A stretch of DNA of 64,000 nucleotides from Streptomyces sp. GSL17-111 (GCF_037911585.1 NZ_JBAJNS010000001.1:4759501-4823500); one strand, 5' to 3'; shown: positions 44,457 to 55,620, counted from the stretch's first letter. Program-made: numbers and translations. The notes: generated by a model from the letters alone, not told the origin.

Positions 44457-45980
44457 ATGATGAGCGATCAACCCCGCGAGAGGTGGGGCAGCCGAACGGG
44501 CTTCCTTTTGGCCGCGATCGGCTCGGCGGTCGGCCTGGGCAACATCTGGCGTTTCCCGGCCGAGGCGTACCGCAACGGCGGCGGGGCGTTCATGCTGCCG
44601 TACCTGATCGCCCTGGTGACGGCCGGTCTGCCGCTGCTGATCATGGAATACACGATCGGGCGGCGCTACCGGGGCTCCGCACCGGCCTCCTACCTCCGGC
44701 TCGGCCGCCCGGCGCAGTTCATCGGCTGGTGGCAGGTGGCGATCTGCTTCGTCATCGCCACCTACTACGCCCTCATCCTCGCCTGGGCCCTGCGCTACGT
44801 CGGCTTCTCCGTCGGGCAGAGCTGGGGGGACGACGCGGAGGGCTTCCTGTTCGGGACCTTCCTCCAGGTGGGCGACACCCCCGGCGAGCTCGGCGGCTAC
44901 GTGGGCGGCGTCTTCTGGCCGCTCCTGGCGATCTGGGTCACGGTCCTGATCACGCTGGCCCTCGGCATCCGGCACGGGATCGAGACGGCGGCGAAGATCT
45001 TCATTCCGCTGCTGATCATCTTCTTCGTCGTCCTCGTCGTCCGGGCCCTCACCCTGGAAGGCGCCGATCTGGGCCTGGACGCTCTGTTCACCCCCGACTG
45101 GGACGCGTTGACCGACGGGGACGTCTGGGTGGCGGCCTACGGCCAGATCTTCTTCTCGCTGTCCGTCGGCTTCGGCATCATGATCACCTATGCCTCCTAC
45201 CTGGGACGGCGCTCGGACCTCACCGGCTCCGCCCTGGTCGCGGGCTTCGCCAACAGCTCCTTCGAGATCCTCGCCGGCATCGGCGTCTTCGCCACCCTCG
45301 GCTTCCTCGCGGCGAGCAGCGGCGGCGCGGTCTTCGAGACCGAGGGCGGACTCGGGCTCGCCTTCGTCGCCTTCCCCACGATCATCTCGGAGATGCCGTG
45401 GGGCGGCTTCTTCGGCGTGCTGTTCTTCCTGTCGCTGGTGGTTGCCGGGTGGACGTCGCTCATCAGCATCATGCAGGTCATCGTCGCGGCCGTGCAGGAA
45501 CGGCTGCGGGTCAGCCGGCTCGTCTCGGTGCTGATGGTGGGCACGCTGGTGGCGCTCGTCTCCCTGCTGCTCTACCCGACCAACGGCGGGCTGTACCTGC
45601 TGGACGCCGCCGACCGGTTCATCAACCGGTACGGGATCGCCCTCGCCTCGCTCATCTCCGTCATCGTCGTCGCCTGGCTCCTGCGCAAGCTGCCCGTCCT
45701 GCAGCGCGACGCCGACGCCACCTCCGCGGTCAAGCTGGGCCGCTGGTGGAAGCTGTGTCTGGGGATCATCACGCCGATCGTGCTCGGGCTGATGCTCATC
45801 GACTCCCTCGCGCAGGAGCTCGACGAGAACTACGGGGACTACCCGAGCAGCTTCCTGGCCTGGGCGGGCTGGGGCGTGGCCGGTGGCGCCCTGCTCATCG
45901 GGATCGTCCTGTCCCTGATCCCCTGGCGTCGCGGCGCGGAGGTCCCGCCGGACGTGGACGACGAGAAGAGGAGTGCCTGA
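44457..45980 (+). CDS. metP: Sodium-dependent methionine/alanine symporter of the NSS family
   Basis: A 507-residue secondary transporter of the neurotransmitter:sodium symporter family with about 12 spans. The sodium- and substrate-binding helix 1 motif is FLLAAIGSAVGLGNIWRFP, followed by AYRNGGGAFMLPYLIALVTAG and PLLIMEYTIGRRYRG; helix 6 region AYGQIFFSLSVGFGIMITYASYL and helix 8 region LVAGFANSSFEILAGIGVF are also typical. Together with the overlapping small gene it matches MetPS, characterised in Corynebacterium glutamicum as methionine and alanine uptake. ATG 44457 or 44460. Confidence 0.92.
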   Translation: MMSDQPRERWGSRTGFLLAAIGSAVGLGNIWRFPAEAYRNGGGAFMLPYLIALVTAGLPLLIMEYTIGRRYRGSAPASYLRLGRPAQFIGWWQVAICFVIATYYALILAWALRYVGFSVGQSWGDDAEGFLFGTFLQVGDTPGELGGYVGGVFWPLLAIWVTVLITLALGIRHGIETAAKIFIPLLIIFFVVLVVRALTLEGADLGLDALFTPDWDALTDGDVWVAAYGQIFFSLSVGFGIMITYASYLGRRSDLTGSALVAGFANSSFEILAGIGVFATLGFLAASSGGAVFETEGGLGLAFVAFPTIISEMPWGGFFGVLFFLSLVVAGWTSLISIMQVIVAAVQERLRVSRLVSVLMVGTLVALVSLLLYPTNGGLYLLDAADRFINRYGIALASLISVIVVAWLLRKLPVLQRDADATSAVKLGRWWKLCLGIITPIVLGLMLIDSLAQELDENYGDYPSSFLAWAGWGVAGGALLIGIVLSLIPWRRGAEVPPDVDDEKRSA

Positions 45981-46117
45981 TGTCCGCCAGCGCCATCGTG
46001 ATGCTGATCGTGTCGATCGTGGTCGTGTGGGGCGGGCTCGCCCTGGCCATCCTCAAACTGCGCGGCCACCCCGAGGTCGAGCTGCCTCCCGAGTCCCCGG
46101 AGGAGCACTCCATCTGA
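45980..46117 (+). CDS. metS: Small subunit MetS of the methionine/alanine importer
   Basis: A 45-residue single-span membrane peptide: MSASAIVMLIVSIVVVWGGL, then ALAILKLRGHPEVELPPESP. It overlaps the metP stop by one base (TGATG). This matches the MetS family, small proteins needed for full activity of the MetP symporter. It lies in front of a strong bidirectional terminator. Confidence 0.9.
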   Translation: MSASAIVMLIVSIVVVWGGLALAILKLRGHPEVELPPESPEEHSI

Positions 46118-46122
46118 CGCGT

Positions 46123-46156
46123 CGTGGGGCCGCGACCACCGGGTCGCGGCCCCACG
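46123..46156. terminator. Bidirectional terminator between metS and aceE
   Basis: A 15-bp perfect stem (46123-46137 with 46142-46156) and a 4-base ACCG loop, between convergent genes. Confidence 0.87.
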
Positions 46157-46167
46157 TGTGCCACGGA

Positions 46168-48864
46168 TCAGGCCAGGCCGTAGCGTTCGGCGGCCTCGCG
46201 GACGGTCTCCTGCTTCACCTCACCGCGCCGGGCCAGCCGCGCCAGCGCCGCGACGGTGACGGACCGCGCGTCCACGCCGAAGTGCCGGCGGGCGTTCTCC
46301 CGCGTGTCGGACAGGCCGAAGCCGTCCGTGCCCAGCGAGGAGTAGTCGCCCGGCACCCACTGGCTGATCTGGTCCGGCACCTGCCGCATCCAGTCGCTGA
46401 CCGCCAGTACCGGCCCCGGCGCGTCCTGCAGGACCCGCGTGACGTACGGGGTGCGCTCCTCGCCGCGCAGCGCGGCGGCGTCGCACTCCAGCGCGTCGCG
46501 GCGCAGCTCGCCCCACGACGTCGCCGACCACACGTCCGCCGCGACGCCCCACTCCTCGGCCAGCAGCCGCTGCGCCTCCAGGACCCAGTGGATCGCCGTG
46601 CCCGAGCCGAGCAGCTGGACGCGCGGAACGTCGGCGTCGGGCTTCTCGGGGTTCTGGACGCTTCCCCGGTTGAAGCGGTAGAGCCCCTTGACGATGCCCT
46701 CCTCGACCCCCTCGGGCATGGCGGGCTGCGGCTTGGGCTCGTTGTAGACCGTCAGGTAGTAGAAGACGTCCTCGGGGTTTTCCCCGTACATGCGGCGCAG
46801 GCCGTCCTTGACGATGACGCCGATCTCGTACGCGAAGGCCGGGTCGTAGTTCAGCGCCGCCGGGTTCGTCGCCGCGATCAGGTGCGAGTGGCCGTCGGCG
46901 TGCTGGAGGCCCTCGCCCGTGAGCGTCGTGCGGCCCGCCGTCGCGCCGACCACGAACCCTCGGCCGAGCTGGTCGCCCAGCGCCCAGAACTGGTCGGCGG
47001 TGCGCTGCCAGCCGAACATCGAGTAGAAGATGTAGAACGGGATCATCGGCTCGCCGTGGGTGGCGTACGACGTCGCCGCCGCCGTGAAGTCGGCCATGGC
47101 GCCGGCCTCGGTGATCCCCTCGTTGAGGATCTGCCCGTCCTTGGCCTCCTTGTAGTACATCAGCTGGTCGCGGTCGACCGGCTCGTACGTCTGGCCCAGC
47201 GGTGAGTAGATGCCGGCGGAGGGGAACAGCGCCTCCATGCCGAAGGTGCGCGCCTCGTCCGGGACGATCGGCACCCAGCGCTTGCCGGTCTCCTTGTCCC
47301 GCATCAGGTCCTTCACCAGCCGGACGAACGCCATGGTGGTGGCGATCTCCTGGTTGCCGCTGCCCTTGGCGAGCGCGGCGAAGGGGCGGTCGGCCGGGGC
47401 CGGCAGCGCCACCGGGTGGACCCTGCGGGCCGGTGCCGGGCCGCCCAATTCGGCGCGTCGCTCCCGCAGGTAGCGCACCTCGGGGCTGTCGGCGCCCGGG
47501 TGCGCGTAGGGCACCAGCTCGTCGTCCAGCTTCGCGTCCGGGATCGGCAGCTCCAGCAGGTCCCGCATGGCGCGGAACTCCTTGCCGGAGAGCTTCTTCA
47601 TCTGGTGGTTGGCGTTGCGCGACTCGAAGCCGGGGCCCAGCGTCCAGCCCTTGACCGTCTGGGCCAGGACGACGGTCGGCGCGCCCCGGTGCTCCACGGC
47701 CGCCCGGTAGGCCGCGTACACCTTGCGCGGCTCGTGGCCCGCGCGGGAGGTGTGGAAGCACTCGGCGATCTTCGCGTCCGACAGCCGCTTCGCCAGCTCG
47801 GCGAGGGCCGGATCGGCGCCGAAGAAGTGCTCGCGGATGTAGGCGGCGTCGCGGGTGGCGTACGTCTGGAACTGGGCGTCCGGCACCTCGCGCAGGCGGC
47901 GCAGCAGCGCACCGGTGGTGTCGAGCCGGATCAGCTCGTCCCAGGCCGAGCCCCACAGCGACTTCACGACGTTCCAGCCCGCCGCGCGGAACTGGGCCTC
48001 CAGCTCCTGCACGATCTTGAAGTTGGCGCGGACGGGGCCGTCGAGGCGCTGGAGGTTGCAGTTGATGACGAAGGTCAGGTTGTCGAGCTGCTCGCGGGCG
48101 GCGAGCGCGAGGGCGGCCGTCGACTCCGGCTCGTCCATCTCGCCGTCGCCGAGGAACGCCCAGACGTGGCTGCGGCTGGTGTCCTTGATGCCCCGGTGCT
48201 CCAGGTAGCGGTTGAACCGCGCCTGGTAGACGGCCGAAAGCGGACCGAGGCCCATCGAGACGGTCGGGAACTCCCACAGCCACGGCAGCCGCCGGGGGTG
48301 CGGGTAGGACGGCAGGCCCTTGCCACCGGCCTCCTGGCGGAAGTGGTCCAGGTTCTCCTCGGTGATCCGGCCCTCCAGGAAGGCGCGGGCGTAGATGCCG
48401 GGGGAGGCGTGGCCCTGGATGTAGAGCTGGTCACCGGAGCCGTGCCGCTCCGGGTCCTCCTTGCCGCGGAAGAAGTGCTGGAAGCCCGTCTCGTAGAGCC
48501 AGGCCGCCGAGGCGTAGGTGGCGATGTGGCCGCCGACGCCGTACCGGCTGCCGCGCGTCACCATGGCGGCGGCGTTCCAGCGGTTCCAGGCCGTGATGCG
48601 GGTCTCCATCTCCGTGTCGCCGGGCAGCTCCGGCTCGGCGGCGGTGGGGATCGTGTTGACGTACTCCGTCTCCAGCAGTGACGGCACGGCGAGGCCGCTG
48701 TGCCGGGCGTGCTCCACCGTCCGGCGCACCAGGTAGGCGGCGCGCTGCGGACCGGCTTCGGCCGCCACGGCGTCCAGGGACTCCCGCCATTCGGCGGTCT
48801 CCTGCGGATCGCGGTCGGGGAGCTGGTCCAGCTCGCTCGCCGGGGTGCGTACGGGACGGGTCAT
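46168..48864 (-). CDS. aceE: Pyruvate dehydrogenase E1 component, homodimeric type
   Basis: An 898-residue thiamine-diphosphate enzyme that decarboxylates pyruvate and passes the acetyl group to lipoyl-E2. The thiamine-binding signature is FLGDGEMDEPESTAALALA with the downstream VINCNLQRLDGPVR. Other family blocks are GGHIATYASAAWLYETGFQHFFRG, LYIQGHASPGIYARAFLEGR, ANHQMKKL, RWVPIVPDEARTFGMEALFP and LGTDGFGLSDTRENARRHF. ATG 48864 with GGAAGGCGG upstream. No E2 or E3 gene adjoins it. A perfect palindrome lies 92 bases upstream, in the gap before the divergent AraC-type gene. Confidence 0.96.
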   Translation of the reverse strand: MTRPVRTPASELDQLPDRDPQETAEWRESLDAVAAEAGPQRAAYLVRRTVEHARHSGLAVPSLLETEYVNTIPTAAEPELPGDTEMETRITAWNRWNAAAMVTRGSRYGVGGHIATYASAAWLYETGFQHFFRGKEDPERHGSGDQLYIQGHASPGIYARAFLEGRITEENLDHFRQEAGGKGLPSYPHPRRLPWLWEFPTVSMGLGPLSAVYQARFNRYLEHRGIKDTSRSHVWAFLGDGEMDEPESTAALALAAREQLDNLTFVINCNLQRLDGPVRANFKIVQELEAQFRAAGWNVVKSLWGSAWDELIRLDTTGALLRRLREVPDAQFQTYATRDAAYIREHFFGADPALAELAKRLSDAKIAECFHTSRAGHEPRKVYAAYRAAVEHRGAPTVVLAQTVKGWTLGPGFESRNANHQMKKLSGKEFRAMRDLLELPIPDAKLDDELVPYAHPGADSPEVRYLRERRAELGGPAPARRVHPVALPAPADRPFAALAKGSGNQEIATTMAFVRLVKDLMRDKETGKRWVPIVPDEARTFGMEALFPSAGIYSPLGQTYEPVDRDQLMYYKEAKDGQILNEGITEAGAMADFTAAATSYATHGEPMIPFYIFYSMFGWQRTADQFWALGDQLGRGFVVGATAGRTTLTGEGLQHADGHSHLIAATNPAALNYDPAFAYEIGVIVKDGLRRMYGENPEDVFYYLTVYNEPKPQPAMPEGVEEGIVKGLYRFNRGSVQNPEKPDADVPRVQLLGSGTAIHWVLEAQRLLAEEWGVAADVWSATSWGELRRDALECDAAALRGEERTPYVTRVLQDAPGPVLAVSDWMRQVPDQISQWVPGDYSSLGTDGFGLSDTRENARRHFGVDARSVTVAALARLARRGEVKQETVREAAERYGLA

Positions 48865-48955
48865 CGTGGGCCGCCTTCCGGGGATGAGGACGGTGGTGGG
48901 GCTGAAAGGTGCAGGGCAGGACAGGGGTGAGCCCGCGCCGATGACGATAAGCCTC

Positions 48956-48970
48956 GATCGATGATCGATC
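48956..48970. promoter_or_regulatory. Palindrome upstream of aceE
   Basis: GATCGAT-G-ATCGATC is a perfect 7-1-7 palindrome, extended by weaker matches on both sides. It lies in the gap between aceE and the divergent AraC-type gene, 92 bases before the aceE start, and is a good candidate operator for aceE. Confidence 0.6.
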
Positions 48971-49104
48971 AAAGCCTGGGAGCCGAAAATATGTTCCGCA
49001 GGCCAAAATCGGCATTCCGTGCCACGAAACCGGGCACTCGGTGCCCCTGTCCGTCGAGGCGGCGCCGACCGCCACCCGTGGGGCCGGTGTGGGATCGTGG
49101 CCGG

Positions 49105-49530
49105 GTGAACCTGGACGACCTGGTCCGGCTGCGCCGGGCCCGCGACGCGATGGACCGCGACTACGCGGAGCCGCTCGACGTCCCCGCCCTCGCCCGCGTC
49201 GCCCTCATGTCACCGGGCCACTTCTCCCGCAGCTTCCGCGCGGCCTTCGGGGAGACGCCGTACAGCTATCTCATGACCCGCCGCATCGAGCGCGCCAAGG
49301 CGCTCCTGCGCCGGGGCGACCTGAGCGTGACCGACGTCTGCTGCGCCGTCGGCTGCACGTCGCTGGGGTCCTTCAGCTCGCGGTTCACCGAGCTGGTGGG
49401 GGAGACGCCGAGCGCGTACCGGGCCCGCGACCACGCGGAGGGCGCCGCCGTCCCGGCCTGCGTCGCCAAGGTCTACACACGACCGGTCAGGAACGGAGAA
49501 GCACGGACCGCGCCCCCGCCCGTAGCGTGA
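49105..49530 (+). CDS. AraC-family DNA-binding protein (stand-alone HTH)
   Basis: A 141-residue protein that consists of the AraC/XylS double helix-turn-helix: MDRDYAEPLDVPALARVALM, SPGHFSRSFRAAFGETPYSY, RIERAKALLRRGDLSVTDVC, and GCTSLGSFSSRFTELVGETP. There is no sensory domain. The C-terminal 40 residues are not recognised. GTG 49105. The VOC protein gene starts six bases after its stop, so the two form an operon; this AraC-VOC pairing is common in actinobacteria, where the VOC domain may serve as ligand sensor or target enzyme. Confidence 0.88.
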   Translation: MNLDDLVRLRRARDAMDRDYAEPLDVPALARVALMSPGHFSRSFRAAFGETPYSYLMTRRIERAKALLRRGDLSVTDVCCAVGCTSLGSFSSRFTELVGETPSAYRARDHAEGAAVPACVAKVYTRPVRNGEARTAPPPVA

Positions 49531-49535
49531 CGGGC

Positions 49536-49952
49536 ATGGAGATCAACCTTTCGCAGTGCTTCATCGCCGTCGACGACCACGACAAGGCGCTCGCCTTCTA
49601 CCGGGACGCCCTCGGGCTGGAGGTCCGGGGCGACGTCGGGTTCGAGGGAATGCGCTGGGTGACCCTCGGGGCACCCACGCAGCCCGACGTCAGCATCGTG
49701 CTCGAACCGCCGGTGGCCGACCCGAACGCCTCGCCCGACGACCGGCGGGCCATGGCCGAACTGCTGGCCAAGGGCCTCCTGCGCGCCGTCATCTTCGCCA
49801 CCGACGACTGCGACGCGACGTTCGAACGCCTCCGCGCCGCCGGCGCCGACGTGCTCCAGGAGCCGGTCGACCAGCCCTACGGCGTCCGGGACTGCGCCTT
49901 CCGCGACCCCGCCGGGAACATGGTGCGCTTCAGTCAGTCAGGCGGACGCTGA
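49536..49952 (+). CDS. VOC-family (glyoxalase-like) protein
   Basis: A 138-residue vicinal oxygen chelate protein with two beta-alpha-beta-beta-beta modules: SQCFIAVDDHDKALAFYRDAL and AVIFATDDCDATFERLRAAG, and the closing GVRDCAFRDPAGNMVRFSQ. Metal-ligand positions are not all conserved (an acidic residue in place of a His), so it may be a binding rather than catalytic protein. It follows the AraC-type gene by five bases and precedes the UvrA2 gene by 209 bases. Resistance by sequestration is possible but not shown. Confidence 0.85.
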   Translation: MEINLSQCFIAVDDHDKALAFYRDALGLEVRGDVGFEGMRWVTLGAPTQPDVSIVLEPPVADPNASPDDRRAMAELLAKGLLRAVIFATDDCDATFERLRAAGADVLQEPVDQPYGVRDCAFRDPAGNMVRFSQSGGR

Positions 49953-50161
49953 ACCCGCCTCCGGGCGCCGGAGATCGACCTCCCGGCGCCCGGCGATATC
50001 GACCTGCGGACCACGCGCGGCGTGGCTACCGTGGAGCCGCGCGCGGCACCGCCCCCGCTGCCCCGGGGCCGCGCCCCGGCCCCGCCGACCCCCAGCAACC
50101 AGGCGTACCGCCCGCCGTCGCTCCCGCACCACCGGGCCGCCTCACGACGTACGGAGACAAG

Positions 50162-52552
<2,391 letters not shown>

Positions 52553-52594
52553 CCGGCCCCACGGAACGCGCCCCCCGGGCCCCGGGCCACGACG

Positions 52595-53233
52595 TCAGCG
52601 GACGTGCGGCTCCGGGGCAGGGGCGCAGCCCAGCACGTGCTCCTTCACCAGCTGCGCGACGTTCGGGTCCGCCCGGCGGAACGCGGCCACCACCGCGTCG
52701 TGCTCCTCGGCGTACGACTGCTGCACCGTGCCCAGCCAGCGGATCGACAGCGCGGTCCACACCTCGATGCCCAGCGACTCCCAGGTGTGCAGCAGCACGC
52801 TGTTGCCCGACGCCCGCACCAGCTCCCGGTGGAAGGCGACGGTGTGCCGCACCTGCGCCTCCCCGTCGCCCGCCCGGTCCGCCTCGTACAGCGCGGCGAC
52901 GTGCGGCTCCAGGGCCGAGACGTCCCGGGCCAGACGCGGCGCGGCCAGCTCCGCCGCCATCTGCTCCAGGCCCGCCCGCACGGGGTAGATCTCCTCCAGG
53001 TCGGCCGCCGACAGCGCGCGCACCCGCACGCCCTTGTTCGGCGCCGACTCGATCAGCCGCAGTGTCTCCAGCTCGCGCAGCGCCTCCCGCACGGGCGTCT
53101 GGCTGACCTCCAGCTCCACCGCGATGCGGCGCTCCACGATCCGCTCGCCCGGCTTCCACCGGCCACTGACGATGCCCTCCACGATGTGCTCGCGGATCTG
53201 CTCCCGCAGTGAGTGGACGACGGGCGGTGCCAT
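52595..53233 (-). CDS. GntR-family regulator, FadR subgroup
   Basis: A 212-residue transcription factor. The winged helix shows LREQIREHIVEGIVSGRWKPGERI, VERRIAVELEVSQTPVREALRELETLRLIES and NKGVRVRALS; the FCD ligand-binding domain (about 75-200) has EIYPVRAGLEQMAAELAA, HTVAFHRELVRASGN and a late H pattern (EEHDAVVAAFRR) that usually binds a metal and a carboxylate. ATG 53233 matches the normal GntR/FadR length; the reading can be extended. The likely autoregulatory operator TGTCG-N5-CGACA lies 14 bases upstream. The GNAT gene is divergent. Confidence 0.87.
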   Translation of the reverse strand: MAPPVVHSLREQIREHIVEGIVSGRWKPGERIVERRIAVELEVSQTPVREALRELETLRLIESAPNKGVRVRALSAADLEEIYPVRAGLEQMAAELAAPRLARDVSALEPHVAALYEADRAGDGEAQVRHTVAFHRELVRASGNSVLLHTWESLGIEVWTALSIRWLGTVQQSYAEEHDAVVAAFRRADPNVAQLVKEHVLGCAPAPEPHVR

Positions 53234-53246
53234 GGGCGCTCCTAAC

Positions 53247-53261
53247 TGTCGACCTCCGACA
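53247..53261. promoter_or_regulatory. GntR-type operator TGTCG-N5-CGACA
   Basis: A perfect 5-5-5 palindrome 14 bases upstream of the gntR start. It is placed to block its own promoter and possibly that of the divergent GNAT-tauE pair. Confidence 0.6.
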
Positions 53262-53336
53262 ATACGGCGCCCACCGCCCCGGCTACTCACCGGTCACCTC
53301 GGTGCGCCGTGCGGGCGGGCGGTAGGGTCCGTGGTC

Positions 53337-53861
53337 GTGCCGACGATCTCGCCGCTGTCCGGGTCGGACCTCCTCACCGAGGCCGACGCCCTCGCCCGTC
53401 TCCTGGTCGACGTGGTCGCCGACGGCGCCTCCGTCGGCTTCCTCGCCCCGCTGCCCCACGCCGACGCGCGCTCCTGGTGGCTCGCGCGGGCCGACGCCGT
53501 CGCCACCGGCGCAGCCCTCGTCTGGGTGGCCCGGACGCCGGACGGACGCACCGTGGGGACGATCACCCTGACCCCCGGCAGCATGCCCAACGGACGGCAC
53601 CGCGCCGATGTGGCCAAGCTCATGGTCCACCCGGACGCCCGCGGCCGCGGCGTCGCCCGCGCCCTGCTGACGGCCGCCGAGGACGCCGGCCGCGAGGCCG
53701 GGTACGCCCTGCTCGTCCTCGACACCGAGACCGGCAGCCCCGCCGAACGCCTCTACCGGGCCGCCGGCTGGACGGAGGCGGGCACCGTGCCCGACTACGC
53801 CGCCGACCCCGCCGGGGTCCTGCGGCCGACCACGTACTACTACAAGCGGACGGCGTCGTGA
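53337..53861 (+). CDS. GNAT-family N-acetyltransferase
   Basis: A 174-residue acetyltransferase. The acetyl-CoA-binding segment is VAKLMVHPDARGRGVARALLTAAE (the RGxGxA motif), with LLVLDTETGSPAERLYRAAGW and a terminal TTYYYKRTAS. A TAGGGT hexamer ends at 53328, so transcription probably begins at or near the GTG at 53337 and the mRNA is leaderless; a GTG two codons upstream is the alternative. The stop overlaps the tauE start (GTGA). The acceptor is unknown. Confidence 0.88.
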   Translation: MPTISPLSGSDLLTEADALARLLVDVVADGASVGFLAPLPHADARSWWLARADAVATGAALVWVARTPDGRTVGTITLTPGSMPNGRHRADVAKLMVHPDARGRGVARALLTAAEDAGREAGYALLVLDTETGSPAERLYRAAGWTEAGTVPDYAADPAGVLRPTTYYYKRTAS

Positions 53862-54616
53862 GCGTCCTGGAGCTGACGGCCATCGCGGCCTCCGGCGTCG
53901 CGGCCGGCGCGATCAACGCCGTGGTCGGCTCCGGCACCCTCATCACCTTCCCCACGCTCCTCGCCTTCGGCTACCCACCGGTGCTCGCCAACGTCTCCAA
54001 CAACGTCGGCCTGGTGCCGGGCGTCCTGAGCGCCGCCTGGGGCTACCGGCGGGAGCTGCGGGGCCAGCGCCGCCGCGTCCTGCGCTTCGGCGCGGGCTCC
54101 CTGATCGGCGGCCTCATCGGGGCGCTGCTCCTGCTGAAGCTGCCGCCCGAGACGTTCCAGGCCGTCGTCCCCGTCCTGATCCTGACGGCCTGCGTGCTCG
54201 TCGTGCTCCAACCGCGCCTGAACCGCTGGCTGGTCTCGCGCCGCCCGGACGGCGCGGACGCCGACGGCGGCGTCCCCCTGTGGCTCGGCGTCCTCGGGAC
54301 CGGCGTGTACGGCGGCTACTTCGGCGCGGCTCAGGGCGTGCTGATGATGGGTCTGTTCGGCAGCGTCCTCGACGACGACCTGCAACGTCTGAACGCCGTG
54401 AAGAACGTGCTGTCGTCCATCGTCAACGGCGTCGCGGCGGTCGTCTTCATCGCCGTCACGCACATCGACTGGGCGGCCGCCGGAGCCATCGCCGTCGGCG
54501 CGACCGTCGGCGGCACGCTGGGCGCCCGCTTCGGCCGCCGGCTGCCCCCGACGGCCCTGCGCGCGGTCATCATCACCGTCGGCGTCATCGCCTCCGCCGC
54601 CCTGATCCTCGGCTAA
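53858..54616 (+). CDS. TauE/SafE-family sulfite/sulfonate exporter
   Basis: A 252-residue membrane protein with about eight spans of the TauE/SafE family, implicated in export of sulfite, sulfoacetate or other organosulfonates. The two-fold repeat appears as GAINAVVGSGTLITFPTLLAFG and LGTGVYGGYFGAAQGVLMMGLFG. GTG 53858 overlaps the GNAT stop. The stop codon TAA at 54614-54616 is formed by TA of the host and the first A of the IS element; without it the gene would end in TAG at the same position, so the protein is intact. Confidence 0.88.
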   Translation: MSVLELTAIAASGVAAGAINAVVGSGTLITFPTLLAFGYPPVLANVSNNVGLVPGVLSAAWGYRRELRGQRRRVLRFGAGSLIGGLIGALLLLKLPPETFQAVVPVLILTACVLVVLQPRLNRWLVSRRPDGADADGGVPLWLGVLGTGVYGGYFGAAQGVLMMGLFGSVLDDDLQRLNAVKNVLSSIVNGVAAVVFIAVTHIDWAAAGAIAVGATVGGTLGARFGRRLPPTALRAVIITVGVIASAALILG

Positions 54617-54650
54617 CGAGCTCGTGCACGGTAGGCAGTGAGGCATCGAG
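54616..54650 (+). repeat. Left inverted repeat of the IS
   Basis: Begins ACGAGCTCGTGCACGGTAGG and differs from the right end at position 22 (A here, G there). Confidence 0.92.
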
Positions 54651-54674
54651 CTGCTGATCGCCGATCATGGTCGT

Positions 54675-55070
54675 GTGGTGGGGAACGCATCTCGTGCAGC
54701 GATCATCAGCGACCGAAGGATCACGGGCCTGTCGGCCGACGTGATCGCTGAAATCGTCGCCGAGTTGGGCCCGTTGTGGCATGAACGGCACCAGGCCAGG
54801 CTCACCTCCCGGCCGCGGAAGCGGGCGGTGGGCGCTGGCGCGAAGCACCGGCTGGTCTTCGTCGACCGGCTCCTGGCCACGCTCGTCCACCTCCGTCACG
54901 CCACCACGCATGACGTGCTGGCCTGCTGGTTCGGTGTGGAGCGCTCCACCATCACCCGCGCCGTCGGCGAAGTGCGGCCCCTGCTCGCCGAGCGCGGCTG
55001 CACCATCGCCCCCCGGCGTGCGGCTGCGGACTCTCGCCGAGGTCATCGACCACCTCGGTGCCAGCGGTAG
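54675..55070 (+). CDS. IS5-family transposase, N-terminal frame
   Basis: A 131-residue reading frame encoding the DNA-binding part of the transposase: AELGPLWHERHQARLTSRPR, GAGAKHRLVFVDRLLATLVH, LRHATTHDVLACWFGVERST and ITRAVGEVRPLLAERGCTIA. The final 16 residues (PRRAAADSRRGHRP and on) are off-frame. The correct continuation (GVRLRTLAEVIDHLGASG) is in the +1 frame. The shift is at or near a run of six C (55009-55014). It may be programmed frameshifting, as in several IS5 groups, or a mutation. Confidence 0.85.
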   Translation: MVGNASRAAIISDRRITGLSADVIAEIVAELGPLWHERHQARLTSRPRKRAVGAGAKHRLVFVDRLLATLVHLRHATTHDVLACWFGVERSTITRAVGEVRPLLAERGCTIAPRRAAADSRRGHRPPRCQR

Positions 55071-55599
55071 GACCGGGATCATCGATGGCACCGAGATCCG
55101 CGTCCGGCGCCCGGCCGCCGGACGCAGGGACCGGGACAAATTCATCTCCGGCAAGACCAGGCAGAACGCCGTCAAGACCATGGTCGTCACCGACGCCAGC
55201 GGCCGGATGCTGTTCTGCAGCCCGACCCGGCCGGGCAGCTGCGCGGACATCACCCACGCCCGCCAGCTGGGGCTGGCCAGGCTCCTGGCCGACGGGTCGG
55301 CCGTGGAGATCCTCACCGACGCCGGATACCAGGGCCTGGGCGCGCAGACCGGCGGACGGGTCGTGACACCACCGCACCGGAAGTTCAAGAAGAACGCTCC
55401 CGACTGGTACGAGGAGATGTACCAGCGGCAGCGCACGGCGCACTCCTCGCGGCGCATCCGCGTCGAGCACGGCATCGCCCATCTGAAGAACTGGCGCGCC
55501 CTGGCCCGCCGCGAGCACATCAGCGACACCGTCCAAGCCGTCGCCGGCCTCCTCTCCCACCAGCAAACCGCGGACCTGACGCCGACACGACAGAGGTGA
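55015..55599 (+). CDS. IS5-family transposase, C-terminal catalytic frame
   Basis: The catalytic DDE_4-type part read in the +1 frame relative to the N-terminal frame. It begins GVRLRTLAEVIDHLG and contains the three acidic residues: Asp in GIIDGTEIRV, Asp in EILTDAGYQGLG, and Glu in RIRVEHGIAHLKNWR. Surrounding blocks are RQNAVKTMVVTDASGRMLF, SPTRPGSCADITHARQLG and RKFKKNAPDWYEEMYQRQR. I list the part after the expected shift point. The frame is open further upstream but encodes nothing transposase-like there. Confidence 0.85.
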   Translation, partial: GVRLRTLAEVIDHLGASGRTGIIDGTEIRVRRPAAGRRDRDKFISGKTRQNAVKTMVVTDASGRMLFCSPTRPGSCADITHARQLGLARLLADGSAVEILTDAGYQGLGAQTGGRVVTPPHRKFKKNAPDWYEEMYQRQRTAHSSRRIRVEHGIAHLKNWRALARREHISDTVQAVAGLLSHQQTADLTPTRQR

Positions 55600-55620
55600 A
55601 CACCGAGCCTCACCGAGGTC

